From Halothiobacillus sp. (GTDB lineage Bacteria; Pseudomonadota; Gammaproteobacteria; Halothiobacillales; Halothiobacillaceae), in assembly GCA_024636015.1 (NCBI GenBank), contig JAGXHU010000057.1, positions 1-56,302 of the forward strand: DNA of 56,302 nt, read 5' to 3'. A model generated the notes under the pieces. That model worked only from the letters and a program-made list of their open reading frames with translations, did no database searches and was not told where the DNA came from. The translations under genes were made by a program, and so were the position numbers. Shown in pieces: positions 17,940 through 26,652 of the stretch; positions within the stretch are counted from its first letter, which is position 1; each line of letters begins with the position of its first letter.

Positions 17940-19202
17940 CTAACGCTCGGGTTTTTCGGCCAGGCCGAGTACATTCTGCACGGAGTGAACCAGCGCCAGG
18001 TCGCCACTGGCACAGGCCTCTCGCAGTACAATTGTTGGTCGGTGAATCAGCCGGTTAGTGAGGGTATGTGCGATAAAATCCATGGCCTCTTCGGGGGTTT
18101 TTCCTGCGGCCATCAATGCCTTGGCGCGGAACAGAACATCATCTCGCGTCACCTCGGCTTGATGCCGGTAGGATTTGATCAGTTCGGCGCCCGTTTGCAG
18201 TTGCACCCATTCGAGAAAATGCCCTACCTGCAGGTTGATGATTTCCTCGGCCTGTTCTGCGGCAGCGACGCGGGATTTCTGCCCTTCATCAATGACCGAT
18301 TTCAGGTCGTCAACCGTGTACAGATAAACATCCTGCAGTTCGGCTACCTGGGGTTCAATATCACGGGGGACCGCAATATCCACCATGAAAATCGGTCGAC
18401 GCTTGCGCTGCTTCAGGGCCTGTTCGACGGCGCCTTTCCCAAGTACCGGCACGGGGCTGGCCGTGGAGGAAATGACGATATCCGCCTTGTGCAGATGCGT
18501 GGGGATTTCCGCCAGGCCGATAGCGAGGCCGCCGAATTGCTCTGCGAGATGATGGGCGCGATCGATGGAGCGATTGGCGACAATCACCTGGCGGAGCCCG
18601 TTCCCTCGCAGGTGCCGGGCACAGAGTTCAATCGTTTCCCCTGCCCCGATCAGCAGTGCCGTTTTTTGAGAAAAATCACCAAAAATCTGTTTGGCGAGAT
18701 TCACTGCGGCAAAGGCAACCGAGACCGGGCTCGCCCCGATCTGGGTGTCGGTTCGAACCTGTTTGGCAACGGAAAAAGTATGTTGGAACAATCGGCCCAA
18801 TACCGGACCGAGTGCCTGCGCATCCTGGGCGATGGTAAACGCATCCTTGATCTGGCCCAGAATCTGCGGCTCACCCAGCACCATGGAGTCCAGCCCGCAG
18901 GCGACGCGCATCAGGTGCCTGATAGCCAGGGCGTCCTTGTGGGCATAGACATAAGGCGCGATGGACTCAACGGGCAATTGATGGAACGTGGCGAGCCATT
19001 CGATGAGGTTCTCACGGACACATTCTGAGTGGGTATAGATTTCCGTACGATTGCACGTAGAGACAATGGCGGCTTCTTTAGCGCCACAGCCGTGAATCAG
19101 ATCATTCAACGCCGACGGCAGACGATCAATGCCGAAGGCAATGCGTTCGCGCACATCAACTGGGGCAGTTTTATGATTCAGACCGAATGCAATAAGTGAC
19201 AT
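17940..19202 (-). CDS. hemA: Glutamyl-tRNA reductase
   Basis: A 420-residue enzyme that reduces glutamyl-tRNA with NADPH to glutamate-1-semialdehyde, the first committed step of haem synthesis by the C5 route. The catalytic cysteine is C50 in VSTCNRTE; the NADPH-binding loop LLIGAGETIE and the VDIAVPRDIEP block are clear, and a C-terminal dimerisation domain follows. The start MSLIAFGLNHKTAP matches the family exactly. There is no Shine-Dalgarno sequence, and a TATAAT lies only eight bases upstream of the ATG (see the promoter entry). First gene of hemA-prfA-prmC-orf-moeB. Confidence 0.97.
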   Translation of the reverse strand: MSLIAFGLNHKTAPVDVRERIAFGIDRLPSALNDLIHGCGAKEAAIVSTCNRTEIYTHSECVRENLIEWLATFHQLPVESIAPYVYAHKDALAIRHLMRVACGLDSMVLGEPQILGQIKDAFTIAQDAQALGPVLGRLFQHTFSVAKQVRTDTQIGASPVSVAFAAVNLAKQIFGDFSQKTALLIGAGETIELCARHLRGNGLRQVIVANRSIDRAHHLAEQFGGLAIGLAEIPTHLHKADIVISSTASPVPVLGKGAVEQALKQRKRRPIFMVDIAVPRDIEPQVAELQDVYLYTVDDLKSVIDEGQKSRVAAAEQAEEIINLQVGHFLEWVQLQTGAELIKSYRHQAEVTRDDVLFRAKALMAAGKTPEEAMDFIAHTLTNRLIHRPTIVLREACASGDLALVHSVQNVLGLAEKPER

Positions 19203-19210
19203 AGCCGATA

Positions 19211-19241
19211 ATTATACTCTGCCGAGGTGCACTCGTGCACC
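19211..19241 (-). promoter_or_regulatory. Putative hemA promoter with palindrome over the -35 region
   Basis: On the minus strand a perfect TATAAT lies at 19216-19211. Seventeen bases upstream, the -35 position falls inside a 16-bp palindrome, GGTGCACTCGTGCACC (19226-19241; arms of seven bases, two-base centre). The -35 hexamer itself (TGCACG) is poor, as expected for a regulated promoter. Transcription would start about three bases before the hemA ATG, giving a nearly leaderless message. The palindrome's owner is not known. Confidence 0.5.
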
Positions 19242-19300
19242 CTGATGGTTACTCATGGCGCCTAGTATATAAGCTTTTCCTGAAATATCTGGCAGCCTAT

Positions 19301-20161
19301 TCACTCCGGGCGTCCCAAATCGCGCAGCGGGAGACGCTTTCGGTTGCGATAAACGGGCCAGTAACGCTGACTTGCCAGTAGCAACACGCACAAACCCATA
19401 ATGGCTACGCCCCAGTTCGCCCAGATGCCCAGCGGATACCCTGTGGAAAACCAAGGTGCGGACAAGGCACAGGTTCCGCTGATGAACAGAGCGACCGGAA
19501 TCGGCCAGTTCGCTCGTCGCAGGCGATGCCAGCGACTGAGCATACGTTGTCCCAGCAAAACAGAAACAAGGCCGATCACGCTGCCTGCCAGCACGTCCGT
19601 CGGCCAATGGACACCCACGGCCATGCGCGAGATGGCAAAAAGACTGGCGCCGATCAAGGCCAGTAGCGCCCAGCCGAAGGAAAGACGCAACCCGATGATC
19701 AGCATGCCGGCCAGGGTGAATGCCGTGACGGCATGACCGGATGGGAAGCTTCCATGATCCAGTCGGTGGCCGATGAGATGAAAGGCATCGGCTGCCAGGA
19801 CGGCGGGTGGGCGCGATACATCGAGTATGGGCTTGAGGGTGTGCGTTATCAGTGTTGCCAGAATCGCCGACAGCAGGAGCAACGCGGCCAGTCGCGGCCG
19901 CCAGAGCAGAGCCGGCAGCAATAAGCCCAGTGCCAGATAGGTGTCTGCCAGTGAACTCAGGCCCGACCAGAATGCGGGTGCCAGCGGCCCGAGGTTGTTG
20001 AAGGCATGAAACAGCGACATCCGTGCATGAGGGACCGCGGTGACGAGTATCAGCGCGATCGAAGCAGTGATGATAAAGCCATAGGCCAGTTTCATGCCGG
20101 CCGTGGTATCTAGCATTGGGTCTCGCGCCCAAATTGGAAGATGGCCCTTGTCTACGTTCAT
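19301..20161 (-). CDS. PAP2-family membrane phosphatase
   Basis: A 286-residue integral membrane protein with about six spans. The three phosphatase motifs are complete: KPILDVSRP, FPSGHAVT, and SRMAVGVHWPTDV with its nucleophilic histidine. Family members dephosphorylate undecaprenyl diphosphate, phosphatidylglycerol phosphate or lipid A on the periplasmic face. The ATGA overlap with the upstream glycosyltransferase suggests that they act on the same polyprenyl carrier or the same glycolipid, which is an inference. The substrate cannot be read from sequence alone. Confidence 0.85.
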   Translation of the reverse strand: MNVDKGHLPIWARDPMLDTTAGMKLAYGFIITASIALILVTAVPHARMSLFHAFNNLGPLAPAFWSGLSSLADTYLALGLLLPALLWRPRLAALLLLSAILATLITHTLKPILDVSRPPAVLAADAFHLIGHRLDHGSFPSGHAVTAFTLAGMLIIGLRLSFGWALLALIGASLFAISRMAVGVHWPTDVLAGSVIGLVSVLLGQRMLSRWHRLRRANWPIPVALFISGTCALSAPWFSTGYPLGIWANWGVAIMGLCVLLLASQRYWPVYRNRKRLPLRDLGRPE

Positions 20162-21195
20162 GTGATTTTCGGTCCGTTTGGTTCGATCGGATCTTCGTTC
20201 GGCTGTTGCCAGTCAGTGTCAGTGACCTCCATCAGGGCCGTCGGACGGATATGGTAGGAACGAACGTCCTTGGCTTCGTGATAGGTACGGGAAAGCATTT
20301 CCGACAACACACCGGTCGTCAGTATCTGGACCGAGATCAGAACGAGCATGATACCCACCATGAACAGGGGACGATCACCAATGTTTTCTCCCAATATCTT
20401 CAAGATCAACAGATAAAAAAGGGTGACCCCGCCCAATGCGCCGAAGCCGAGCCCCAGCATGCCGAAGAAGTGCGCTGGTCGTGCGGCGAAACGCATGAAG
20501 AAAAATACAGAGATAAGATCAATGATGACGCGAAAAGTTCGTGACAAACCGTATTTTGAAACGCCTGCCGTGCGGGCATGATGCGAAACCACTTCCTCCT
20601 TGATGCGGCTAGGGGCAGTTTGCGTGGCCAACCAGGCAGGGATGAACCGATGCATTTCGCCGTAGAGCCGAACCTGCTTGATAACGACCGCCCGGAAAAC
20701 TTTCAGGCTACAGCCGTAATCGTGCAAGGTGACGCCGGTGATTCTGCGGATCAGGCGATTGGCGATCTGAGAAGGTACTTTACGTAGCCAAAGATTGTCC
20801 TGACGATTCTTGCGCCAACCTGAGACGAGATCGAGATCTTCGTCGAGCAGCCGGTGGACCATACGGGGTATATCAATCGGATCGTTTTGCAAATCCCCAT
20901 CCAGGGTTGCGATGACATCCCCACGGGCCAGATCGATCCCTGCCTGCATGGCGGCTGTTTGTCCGAAATTTCGGGCCAGCGGCACCAAACGAACATGATG
21001 ACCGTAGTGCTTCTGCCCTTCCGTAATCCTTGCCACCGTGCCATCTGCGGAGCCGTCATCCACCAGCAGGATTTCCCAGGGGGCGGGATAGCTCGCCAGG
21101 GCATGATGGACGCGCTCCAGCAAGGGGGCAATATTATCCTGCTCGTTGAAAACGGGGATGACCAGCGACAGGGGGGCCGCGTTCAGTGAGGTCAT
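20158..21195 (-). CDS. Polyprenyl-phosphate glycosyltransferase, GT2 (ArnC/GtrB-like)
   Basis: A 345-residue protein. The GT-A catalytic domain fills residues 1-230: VIPVFNEQDNI, LVDDGSADGT, ATLDGDLQNDP with the metal-binding aspartates, and DYGCSLKVFRA. Two membrane spans follow near residues 240-290 (HFFGMLGLGFGALGGVTLFY and MVGIMLVLISVQILTTGVL). This layout is that of ArnC, GtrB and dolichol-phosphate-mannose synthase relatives, which load a sugar onto undecaprenyl phosphate for transfer outside. The donor sugar is unknown; no ArnA or ArnT is in the window. AAGGAG precedes the ATG. First gene of a two-gene unit with the PAP2 phosphatase. Confidence 0.88.
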   Translation of the reverse strand: MTSLNAAPLSLVIPVFNEQDNIAPLLERVHHALASYPAPWEILLVDDGSADGTVARITEGQKHYGHHVRLVPLARNFGQTAAMQAGIDLARGDVIATLDGDLQNDPIDIPRMVHRLLDEDLDLVSGWRKNRQDNLWLRKVPSQIANRLIRRITGVTLHDYGCSLKVFRAVVIKQVRLYGEMHRFIPAWLATQTAPSRIKEEVVSHHARTAGVSKYGLSRTFRVIIDLISVFFFMRFAARPAHFFGMLGLGFGALGGVTLFYLLILKILGENIGDRPLFMVGIMLVLISVQILTTGVLSEMLSRTYHEAKDVRSYHIRPTALMEVTDTDWQQPNEDPIEPNGPKIT

Positions 21196-21354
21196 ACGTG
21201 CTCCTTGGGAACGTTCTGAGGTGATCCGTATAGGGTGGTTTCGGGCATGGGCCAGAAATTTTAAGGGGCGAAGTGTAAGCCAAAATCGGATGGCCGCCCT
21301 ATTTTAGCGATTCGACGTGATTTTTCGGGCAGCTTAGTGCCCATCTTGCGCAAC

Positions 21355-21834
21355 TCATGGTTCCGAGTGTGAACCTGGTTTCAGCGCATTAGAGTCCGGG
21401 GATAGGTCGTTGCTTTGAGGCCAGTATTGGGTGATGTGTGTTTGAAGTTTCGATGGCGAGATGCCCCCCACGATGACTTGAACGATATTCCCTTCGTGCA
21501 CCAGTATGATTGTCGGTGTCCCCATGATTCTCAGTGTGCGTGCCAGCTCTGGTTTTTCCTGAACATTGATGACGCACAAGTGTACCGGGTGGTCCTTCAG
21601 GACCGTTTCAAGGATGGGCGCCATTCGGCGGCAGGCCATGCAGCCCGGTGCCTCGAAAAAGAACACCCCTTCATTTTCTGGGGCGTTCTGCGCGACAGGC
21701 GTGCAGCATTGAAGTAATTCCACGGGTGCGGGCATTCCCTGTGTAGATTTAGCACGCCGCACCATGATCCACTGCCCCAATAGGATGAGCAGAACCAGAG
21801 CAAACAATACGGCGGGAACGGTTAAATCGGGCAT
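21355..21834 (-). CDS. Membrane-anchored thioredoxin-like protein
   Basis: A 159-residue protein with an N-terminal membrane anchor (LTVPAVLFALVLLILLGQWIMV) and a thioredoxin-fold domain. The active-site motif is CMAC within APGCMACRRMAP, and the cis-proline lies in MGTPTIILVHEG. A second cysteine pair (CC in LLQCCTPV) sits between anchor and domain. The orientation predicts a periplasmic redox domain, perhaps reducing or oxidising envelope or cytochrome thiols. AGGA lies seven bases before the ATG. Divergent from the DUF815 gene. Confidence 0.8.
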   Translation of the reverse strand: MPDLTVPAVLFALVLLILLGQWIMVRRAKSTQGMPAPVELLQCCTPVAQNAPENEGVFFFEAPGCMACRRMAPILETVLKDHPVHLCVINVQEKPELARTLRIMGTPTIILVHEGNIVQVIVGGISPSKLQTHITQYWPQSNDLSPDSNALKPGSHSEP

Positions 21835-21940
21835 GGTATTCCTGTTTCCTCGGTTAAAATCGGACAAACCACCGCTTCACGGGCGCGCATGGCGCCATCA
21901 TGGGGTTCGATCATTTCACAGCTTGGCGCGAGTCCATATT

Positions 21941-22834
21941 ATGTCAATTCCCTTCCGCTCAAAACTCACCGTCCGGAAATTGCAGGGATACAAGCATTCC
22001 GGTTGTCCCGACACGGCGCAGGCGATGGGACGCCGGTTACGGCCTCACCCGCACGCCCTCGCCCAGAGATGGGTTCCCGAACGTGGATTTATTCAGATTG
22101 AGCAACCCGCGCTGGAGGATCCAAAGGACATTCTCCACAGGGCGCGGCAGCTCGATCAGATCGATCGTAATACGCGTTTGTTCCTCTCCGGAAAGCCGGC
22201 TAACCATGTGCTCCTATGGGGGGCGCGGGGAACCGGCAAGAGCGCGATGATTCGCGCGATGCTCACTCGATATGGCGGCGAGGATTTCGGCGTGATCGAG
22301 CTCGACCATGCGGGGCTTTCCGCCCTGGCCGATCTGATACAGATCCTCACGCGAACACCCAGACGATACGTGCTTTTTGTGGATGATCTGTCGTTTGAAG
22401 CGCAGGACATGCGTTACAAGAGCCTTAAGGCCTTGCTTGACGGTTCGCTGATGACGCCGCCCGTAAACATTCTGGTTTACGCGACGTCGAACCGCCGCCA
22501 TCTTTTGCCAGAGTCGATGCAGGACAATCTTGAGGGGCGCGTGATTGACGGCGAACTGCACGAAGGTGATGCCATCGACGAAAAAGTGTCCTTGTCTGAG
22601 CGGTTCGGACTTTGGCTCGCTTTTCATCCCTTCAGTCAGGAGCAGTACCTAGATATTGTTCGTGCTCATCTGACTGTTGGCTCGATCGGTGATGAACGTG
22701 GTGGGTGGAACGAGGGTACGGAGTGGCAGGTCGAAGCGTTGCGGTTTGCCCGCCTCAGGGGATCGAGAAGTGGCCGCGTGGCCGCACAGTTCGTTCAGTA
22801 TTGGAACAGCATGCGTATGCCGGCATCGATGTAG
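21941..22834 (+). CDS. DUF815-family AAA+ ATPase
   Basis: A 297-residue P-loop protein. The Walker A motif is in LLWGARGTGKSAMI, Walker B in RYVLFVDDLSFE, and the sensor region in NILVYATSNRRHLLPE. Residues 200-240 contain the SLSERFGLWLAFHPFSQEQYL stretch typical of DUF815 proteins, which are widespread single-domain ATPases without an agreed function. An N-terminal basic segment precedes the ATPase core. The start is the first ATG not overlapping the divergent thioredoxin-like gene; its ribosome-binding site is weak. Confidence 0.85.
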   Translation: MSIPFRSKLTVRKLQGYKHSGCPDTAQAMGRRLRPHPHALAQRWVPERGFIQIEQPALEDPKDILHRARQLDQIDRNTRLFLSGKPANHVLLWGARGTGKSAMIRAMLTRYGGEDFGVIELDHAGLSALADLIQILTRTPRRYVLFVDDLSFEAQDMRYKSLKALLDGSLMTPPVNILVYATSNRRHLLPESMQDNLEGRVIDGELHEGDAIDEKVSLSERFGLWLAFHPFSQEQYLDIVRAHLTVGSIGDERGGWNEGTEWQVEALRFARLRGSRSGRVAAQFVQYWNSMRMPASM

Positions 22835-23224
22835 CTCGAAATCGAAACTGCGGCCTGAGAAGCATACAAAACCCCATTCAGATGGCGAAAAAATAAACCT
22901 ATTTATTACAATAGGCTATTTATCAAATCTAGAACCTATCTTAGGTTGTGTGCGAGATGCGTACGCATTTCCCCTGGAGAATGGCAAATACAATGATTGG
23001 AAAAGGACCAGATATTTTTGTATTTGCACAACAGATGTTGATTCTTTTAACAAAGGGTTGACGAAACTACTTGTATTCCATTCCTTTTCGTTTATTGTCG
23101 GCAGGGTATTTTTTGCGGCTAGTATCATACAGCCGAACAATAAGTACCTGTGTGCAGGGGTTTTCAGTGCTAGACACTACACACGGTCTGAAGCGTTAGC
23201 ACATGTACGAGAGTATTTTTTCCG
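22835..23224 (+). other. AT-rich 390-bp stretch upstream of the RRM gene
   Basis: No convincing gene. The base composition is visibly richer in A and T than the flanks. Small hairpins can form: CCTATT / AATAGG at 22898-22915 and AACCTA / TAGGTT around 22930. A TTGACG hexamer at 23058-23063 could be a -35 box, but no good -10 box lies at the right distance. The stretch may hold the promoter and a long untranslated leader for the RNA-binding protein gene, as is seen for cold-induced genes; this is inference. Confidence 0.4.
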
Positions 23225-23521
23225 ATGATTAATATCTATGTTGGCAACCTGTCCTATCAATCTGACGATGCAGATGTTCGCACTGCATTCGAAGCCTTTG
23301 GTGAAGTAAAATCTGCCAAAGTGATCCAAGACATGGCCACCGGTCGCTCCAAGGGCTTTGCCTTTGTTGAAATGGCTGATAAAGCTGCTGGCACGACCGC
23401 CATCGAGCAGCTGGACAACACCGAACTGAACGGACGCAACATCCGTGTCAATGAAGCCCGTCCCCGCGAGCGCACTAATGATCGTGGCGGTGACCGCGGC
23501 GAGTTCCGCGCGCGTCGCTAA
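23225..23521 (+). CDS. RNA-binding protein with one RRM domain
   Basis: A 98-residue protein that is almost entirely an RNA recognition motif. RNP2 is IYVGNL at residues 4-9 and RNP1 is KGFAFVEM at about 43-50. The C-terminal tail is short, rich in R, G and D (NDRGGDRGEFRARR), like the glycine/arginine tails of cyanobacterial and proteobacterial Rbp proteins linked to cold and stress response. Monocistronic: a long AT-rich leader precedes it and a strong terminator follows. Confidence 0.9.
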   Translation: MINIYVGNLSYQSDDADVRTAFEAFGEVKSAKVIQDMATGRSKGFAFVEMADKAAGTTAIEQLDNTELNGRNIRVNEARPRERTNDRGGDRGEFRARR

Positions 23522-23545
23522 GCTAACCATGCTTTAGCTGATCAA

Positions 23546-23577
23546 CGGCCATCATTCATTTGATGGCCGAGCTTTTT
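23546..23577 (+). terminator. Terminator after the RRM gene
   Basis: Perfect 9-bp stem CGGCCATCA / TGATGGCCG with loop TTCATT, then AGC and six T residues. Confidence 0.92.
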
Positions 23578-23598
23578 TAGAAGCACCCAAACTGACTC

Positions 23599-24384
23599 TT
23601 ACGAGTCTTTTTTTTTGCCCATGGAATCTGCATGTTGGTGTCCTCCTCGCTGCTCATACAGATAAAGATCGAAATGCTGGGCAGGTAACAATCCATCCTC
23701 CTCTATCCCCGGCACCGCAAATGCCAAACTCAACAAGGCGCTATGCTCGCCCATATCCCGCCCTGCTTTCCGCCAAACCCAAAGCATTGGCTCCGGAGAC
23801 AGAAAGGCAAACACCACATCATAGGGCGCCCACGATCGTTTCCAGAAGTCTCCAAACAGAATTTGGCAGTTCGGTTGTTTTAAACAGCGCAAGTAGGCGA
23901 TTAAATACAATATGGGCGCGCTTTCGATGCCAACAAAATTTGCATTGGGGCAAGCTTTAGCCATGCGCACGAGCAAGCGACCATCCCCGCAGCCAATATC
24001 GAGCAGGCTTTGATAACCCCGGGATTGCATGAAATCGGTGAGCCGATGGCCAACCATCTTATCTGAGCGATATAAAGGGATTCGATTGAATACGGCATTC
24101 CACTGCAGGGCGATAAGGAGTACGGACACTGCAAAAAACCACCAAGGGCTGATACTGAAGGACAGTACGGTGGCAATTGGCATAAGGAACAAGACGGGCC
24201 GCCACCAGGCAGCCAGGAGACGCCAGCCGATGAGCATGGCAAATAAACCTGCCATCAGTCCGGCGAGTAACGGGGGCGCGCGAGGAACGCCATTTTGCTC
24301 GCTCACATAAAGAATACTGACGGTCAGGATCACCCCGGCACATAAGGCGGTTAGTGCAAGGGCAAAACTCAGAAAACGGGTCAT
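23599..24384 (-). CDS. Membrane-anchored class I SAM-dependent methyltransferase
   Basis: A 261-residue protein. Three hydrophobic segments occupy residues 1-95 (FLSFALALTALCAGVILTV; LLAGLMAGLFAMLIGW; VLFLMPIATVLSF into WWFFAVSVLLIAL). A cytoplasmic Rossmann-like domain follows with SAM motif I SLLDIGCGDGRLLVRMA, then FVGIESAPILYLIAYLR and YDVVFAFLSPEPM. The target is unknown; the anchor suggests a membrane lipid, quinone or membrane protein. The chosen start has AGGA about eleven bases upstream; 24 further in-frame codons upstream lack supporting features. It converges on the RRM gene. Confidence 0.75.
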   Translation of the reverse strand: MTRFLSFALALTALCAGVILTVSILYVSEQNGVPRAPPLLAGLMAGLFAMLIGWRLLAAWWRPVLFLMPIATVLSFSISPWWFFAVSVLLIALQWNAVFNRIPLYRSDKMVGHRLTDFMQSRGYQSLLDIGCGDGRLLVRMAKACPNANFVGIESAPILYLIAYLRCLKQPNCQILFGDFWKRSWAPYDVVFAFLSPEPMLWVWRKAGRDMGEHSALLSLAFAVPGIEEDGLLPAQHFDLYLYEQRGGHQHADSMGKKKDS

Positions 24385-24555
24385 GCGGTCATATTCCTGT
24401 CCAGGAAAGCTGCGATGGGATTGCTGACTGCCGCATGAAAAAGGCGCGCCAGTCACGTTCCGATCGCTGAAATTGGGATTTCATTGTGTTTTGAGGTGTT
24501 CACATGCGCCTGGCGAATGCTGGCTCAACCCGCAAACCCACGGTGTCCTATCAGG

Positions 24556-25589
24556 CTAACGGGTAGCCGGCGTGGTCGTTGATCCACCCCCGCCCACTGG
24601 TTGCACTGGGGCTGCTACTGGAGCAAGTGGCGCGATATTTCCACCAAGATTTGGGGTGATCAGGTCAATTTGACTGCCAGGCAAGGTATTTTCCGCCCTC
24701 GTCTGAAAATCTGTAGGGTGAAGGACACGATCCGTGGCGGAGTCATTCATTACAATAATCGAAATCCGGCGATTACGTGGGTCGGCAGGGTCATCTGGGA
24801 TAAAGGGTAATGCGGCAGCCATACCAATGACGCGCAGGAGTTTTTTCTCATCATACCCATCTTTGACAAGTTCACGCCGGGCTGCATTCGCCCGATCCGC
24901 AGACAACTCCCAGTTGCTTCTGTCTATGCCGTTGTAGGGCAGCGAATCAGTATGACCGATAATACTGAGACGATTAGGTAACTGATTGATGACCGGGGCA
25001 AGTTTGTTCAGGATCTCTGCAGCATAGGACTCCAGGTGGGTTGAACCAACTTTAAACATGGGCCGTTTTGCTTGGTCAAGAATTTGAATTCTCAGGCCAT
25101 CTCGGGTCATATCGAGTTTAATCTGATCCTTGTAGGCCTTGAGTGCTGGATCAATATTGATTAGGGACTCCAGCTCCTTTTTCAGGTTTTCAATCCGTTT
25201 TTTATCTTCTTCCTCAATTTTTTTCCGAGCCTGAGCTTCGGTCATTTTGTTTTCGTCGAGATTGGCCTTGATCGGTGGATTGGTGCCATTCCGAACTTGG
25301 CCCTGCTGGCGGGTGAGATCCTCACCGCCTGCATTAATCAAGCTCACAGATGCGCCAGCGCTTGGACCACCTTCCAGCGTGACCTTGAGCGGGTTGGCAA
25401 AGTAGTCTGCGATCCCTTTTAGCTTGGCCTCACCCACCGAGCCCAGGAGCCACATCAATAGGAAAAAAGCCATCATCGCCGTCACGAAGTCGGCATAAGC
25501 AATCTTCCAGGCGCCCCCGTGGTGCCCCCATGGCCCTTGTTGACCTTCTTGATGATGATGGGTTTGGCTTGATCTGGCTGTTCGGCCAT
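24556..25589 (-). CDS. motB: Flagellar motor stator protein MotB, interrupted by a one-base frameshift
   Basis: MotB anchors the stator to peptidoglycan and carries the proton-binding aspartate. The ATG at 25589 starts a perfect MotB N-terminus (MAEQPDQAKPIIIKKVNKGH), but after KGHGG the frame shifts and ends 14 codons later. The correct continuation (HHGGAWKIAYADF, then VTAMMAFFLLMWLLG) is in another frame. One extra C in the five-C run at 25525-25529 would restore a 344-residue protein. The C-terminal OmpA-like peptidoglycan-binding domain (LSIIGHTDSLPY, LSADRANAARREL) is intact. Restarting at the in-frame GTG at 25485 would lose the essential aspartate of YADF. Either a real mutation or a sequencing error. 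It follows motA by 36 bp. Confidence 0.9.
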
Positions 25590-25625
25590 CGTGCGGTTCT
25601 CGACGAGTTAATGAGTAGAGGCGGT

Positions 25626-26480
25626 TTATTTCTTCTGCTTCAGAAATTCTTCCAGTTCCTGGAAGCCCGGGCGATCAGAAGAAAACAGCACCTTGCGCCC
25701 GAATTCAGCGGATACCTGTGGTGGATAGCCGTTCATGAAGGCGATCATGGCCGCCTTGATGCTTTGGTAATATTTAGTGGAATCATTGACCTTATGTTCC
25801 AGGTTGGCAGCGACCGGCCCTACAATCCCATAAGAGATCAGGATACCCAAAAAGGTACCGACCAGCGCTGCAGCGATGAGCCCACCCAGTACTGCCGGCG
25901 GCTCGGCAACAGACTCCATCGTATGCACCACACCCAAAACTGCGGCCACAATACCGAACGCCGGTAAACCATCTGCAATTTTGGCAATATTACCACCCGG
26001 CAAGGAGGCTTCCTGATGATGGGTGTCGATATCGATGTCCATCAAATTATCGATCTGGTGCACATCTAAGGTGCTCGACACCATGAGGCGCATATAGTCG
26101 GTGATAAACTCTACGGCGTGGTGATCGGCCAAGACACTTGGCGCTTCCTGAAATAAGGCACTGTTACTCGGGTCCTCAATATCTTCCTCAATGGACATCA
26201 ATCCTTCTTTACGTGCCCGTGTAAAAATATGGTACAGAAGTGCCAGAGTTTCCATGTAGAGAGCCTTGTTGTATTTAGACCCCTTGAAAGCCATTCCAAA
26301 GCCCTTGAGCGTGGCTTTCATTGTTTTGCCGGAGTTACTGCCGATAAAGGCAGCCGTGCCGGCACCAATAATCATCAGATACTCAATGGGCTGTATTAGG
26401 ACGGCGATGTGGCCACCTGCCAAGATAAAACCACCGATGACCGATCCGAACAGTAATACCCAGCCAATAATGAGGGTCAT
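25626..26480 (-). CDS. motA: Flagellar motor stator protein MotA
   Basis: A 284-residue proton-channel subunit of the flagellar stator with four membrane spans: two near the N-terminus (IIGWVLLFGSVIGGFIL and IEYLMIIGAGTAAFIG) and two near residues 170-220 with the conserved KIADGLPAFGIVAAVLGVVHTM and LGGLIAAALVGTFLGILISYG. The cytoplasmic loop between them contacts FliG. Length agrees with E. coli MotA (295). No sigma-28-type promoter was found upstream. The partner motB follows directly. Confidence 0.96.
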   Translation of the reverse strand: MTLIIGWVLLFGSVIGGFILAGGHIAVLIQPIEYLMIIGAGTAAFIGSNSGKTMKATLKGFGMAFKGSKYNKALYMETLALLYHIFTRARKEGLMSIEEDIEDPSNSALFQEAPSVLADHHAVEFITDYMRLMVSSTLDVHQIDNLMDIDIDTHHQEASLPGGNIAKIADGLPAFGIVAAVLGVVHTMESVAEPPAVLGGLIAAALVGTFLGILISYGIVGPVAANLEHKVNDSTKYYQSIKAAMIAFMNGYPPQVSAEFGRKVLFSSDRPGFQELEEFLKQKK

Positions 26481-26652
26481 ATTATTTCCATTTTATAAAT
26501 TACGTGAAATGCCCGTTTTGAGGGCATCCATAAAGTGCGGTCTCGGTCATGTCGGGGGGGCCGACAACGACTCAAAATCGCCTTATCCAATCATTTACAT
26601 CGTCACAAATAACGATTTCTTTAACCTTATACCAAATCTCGGGGGTACTGGA

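Noticed and set aside
22677..23228. A 183-codon plus-strand open frame across the AT-rich stretch, ending in an ATGA overlap with the RRM gene
   Set aside because: Its starts lie inside the DUF815 gene in another frame, the first part is clearly an out-of-frame shadow, and the rest has no recognisable domain. The overlap is probably chance.
26501..26530. Hairpin ATGCCC / GGGCAT between motA and pepN as a terminator
   Set aside because: The stem is only six pairs and no T run follows on either strand.
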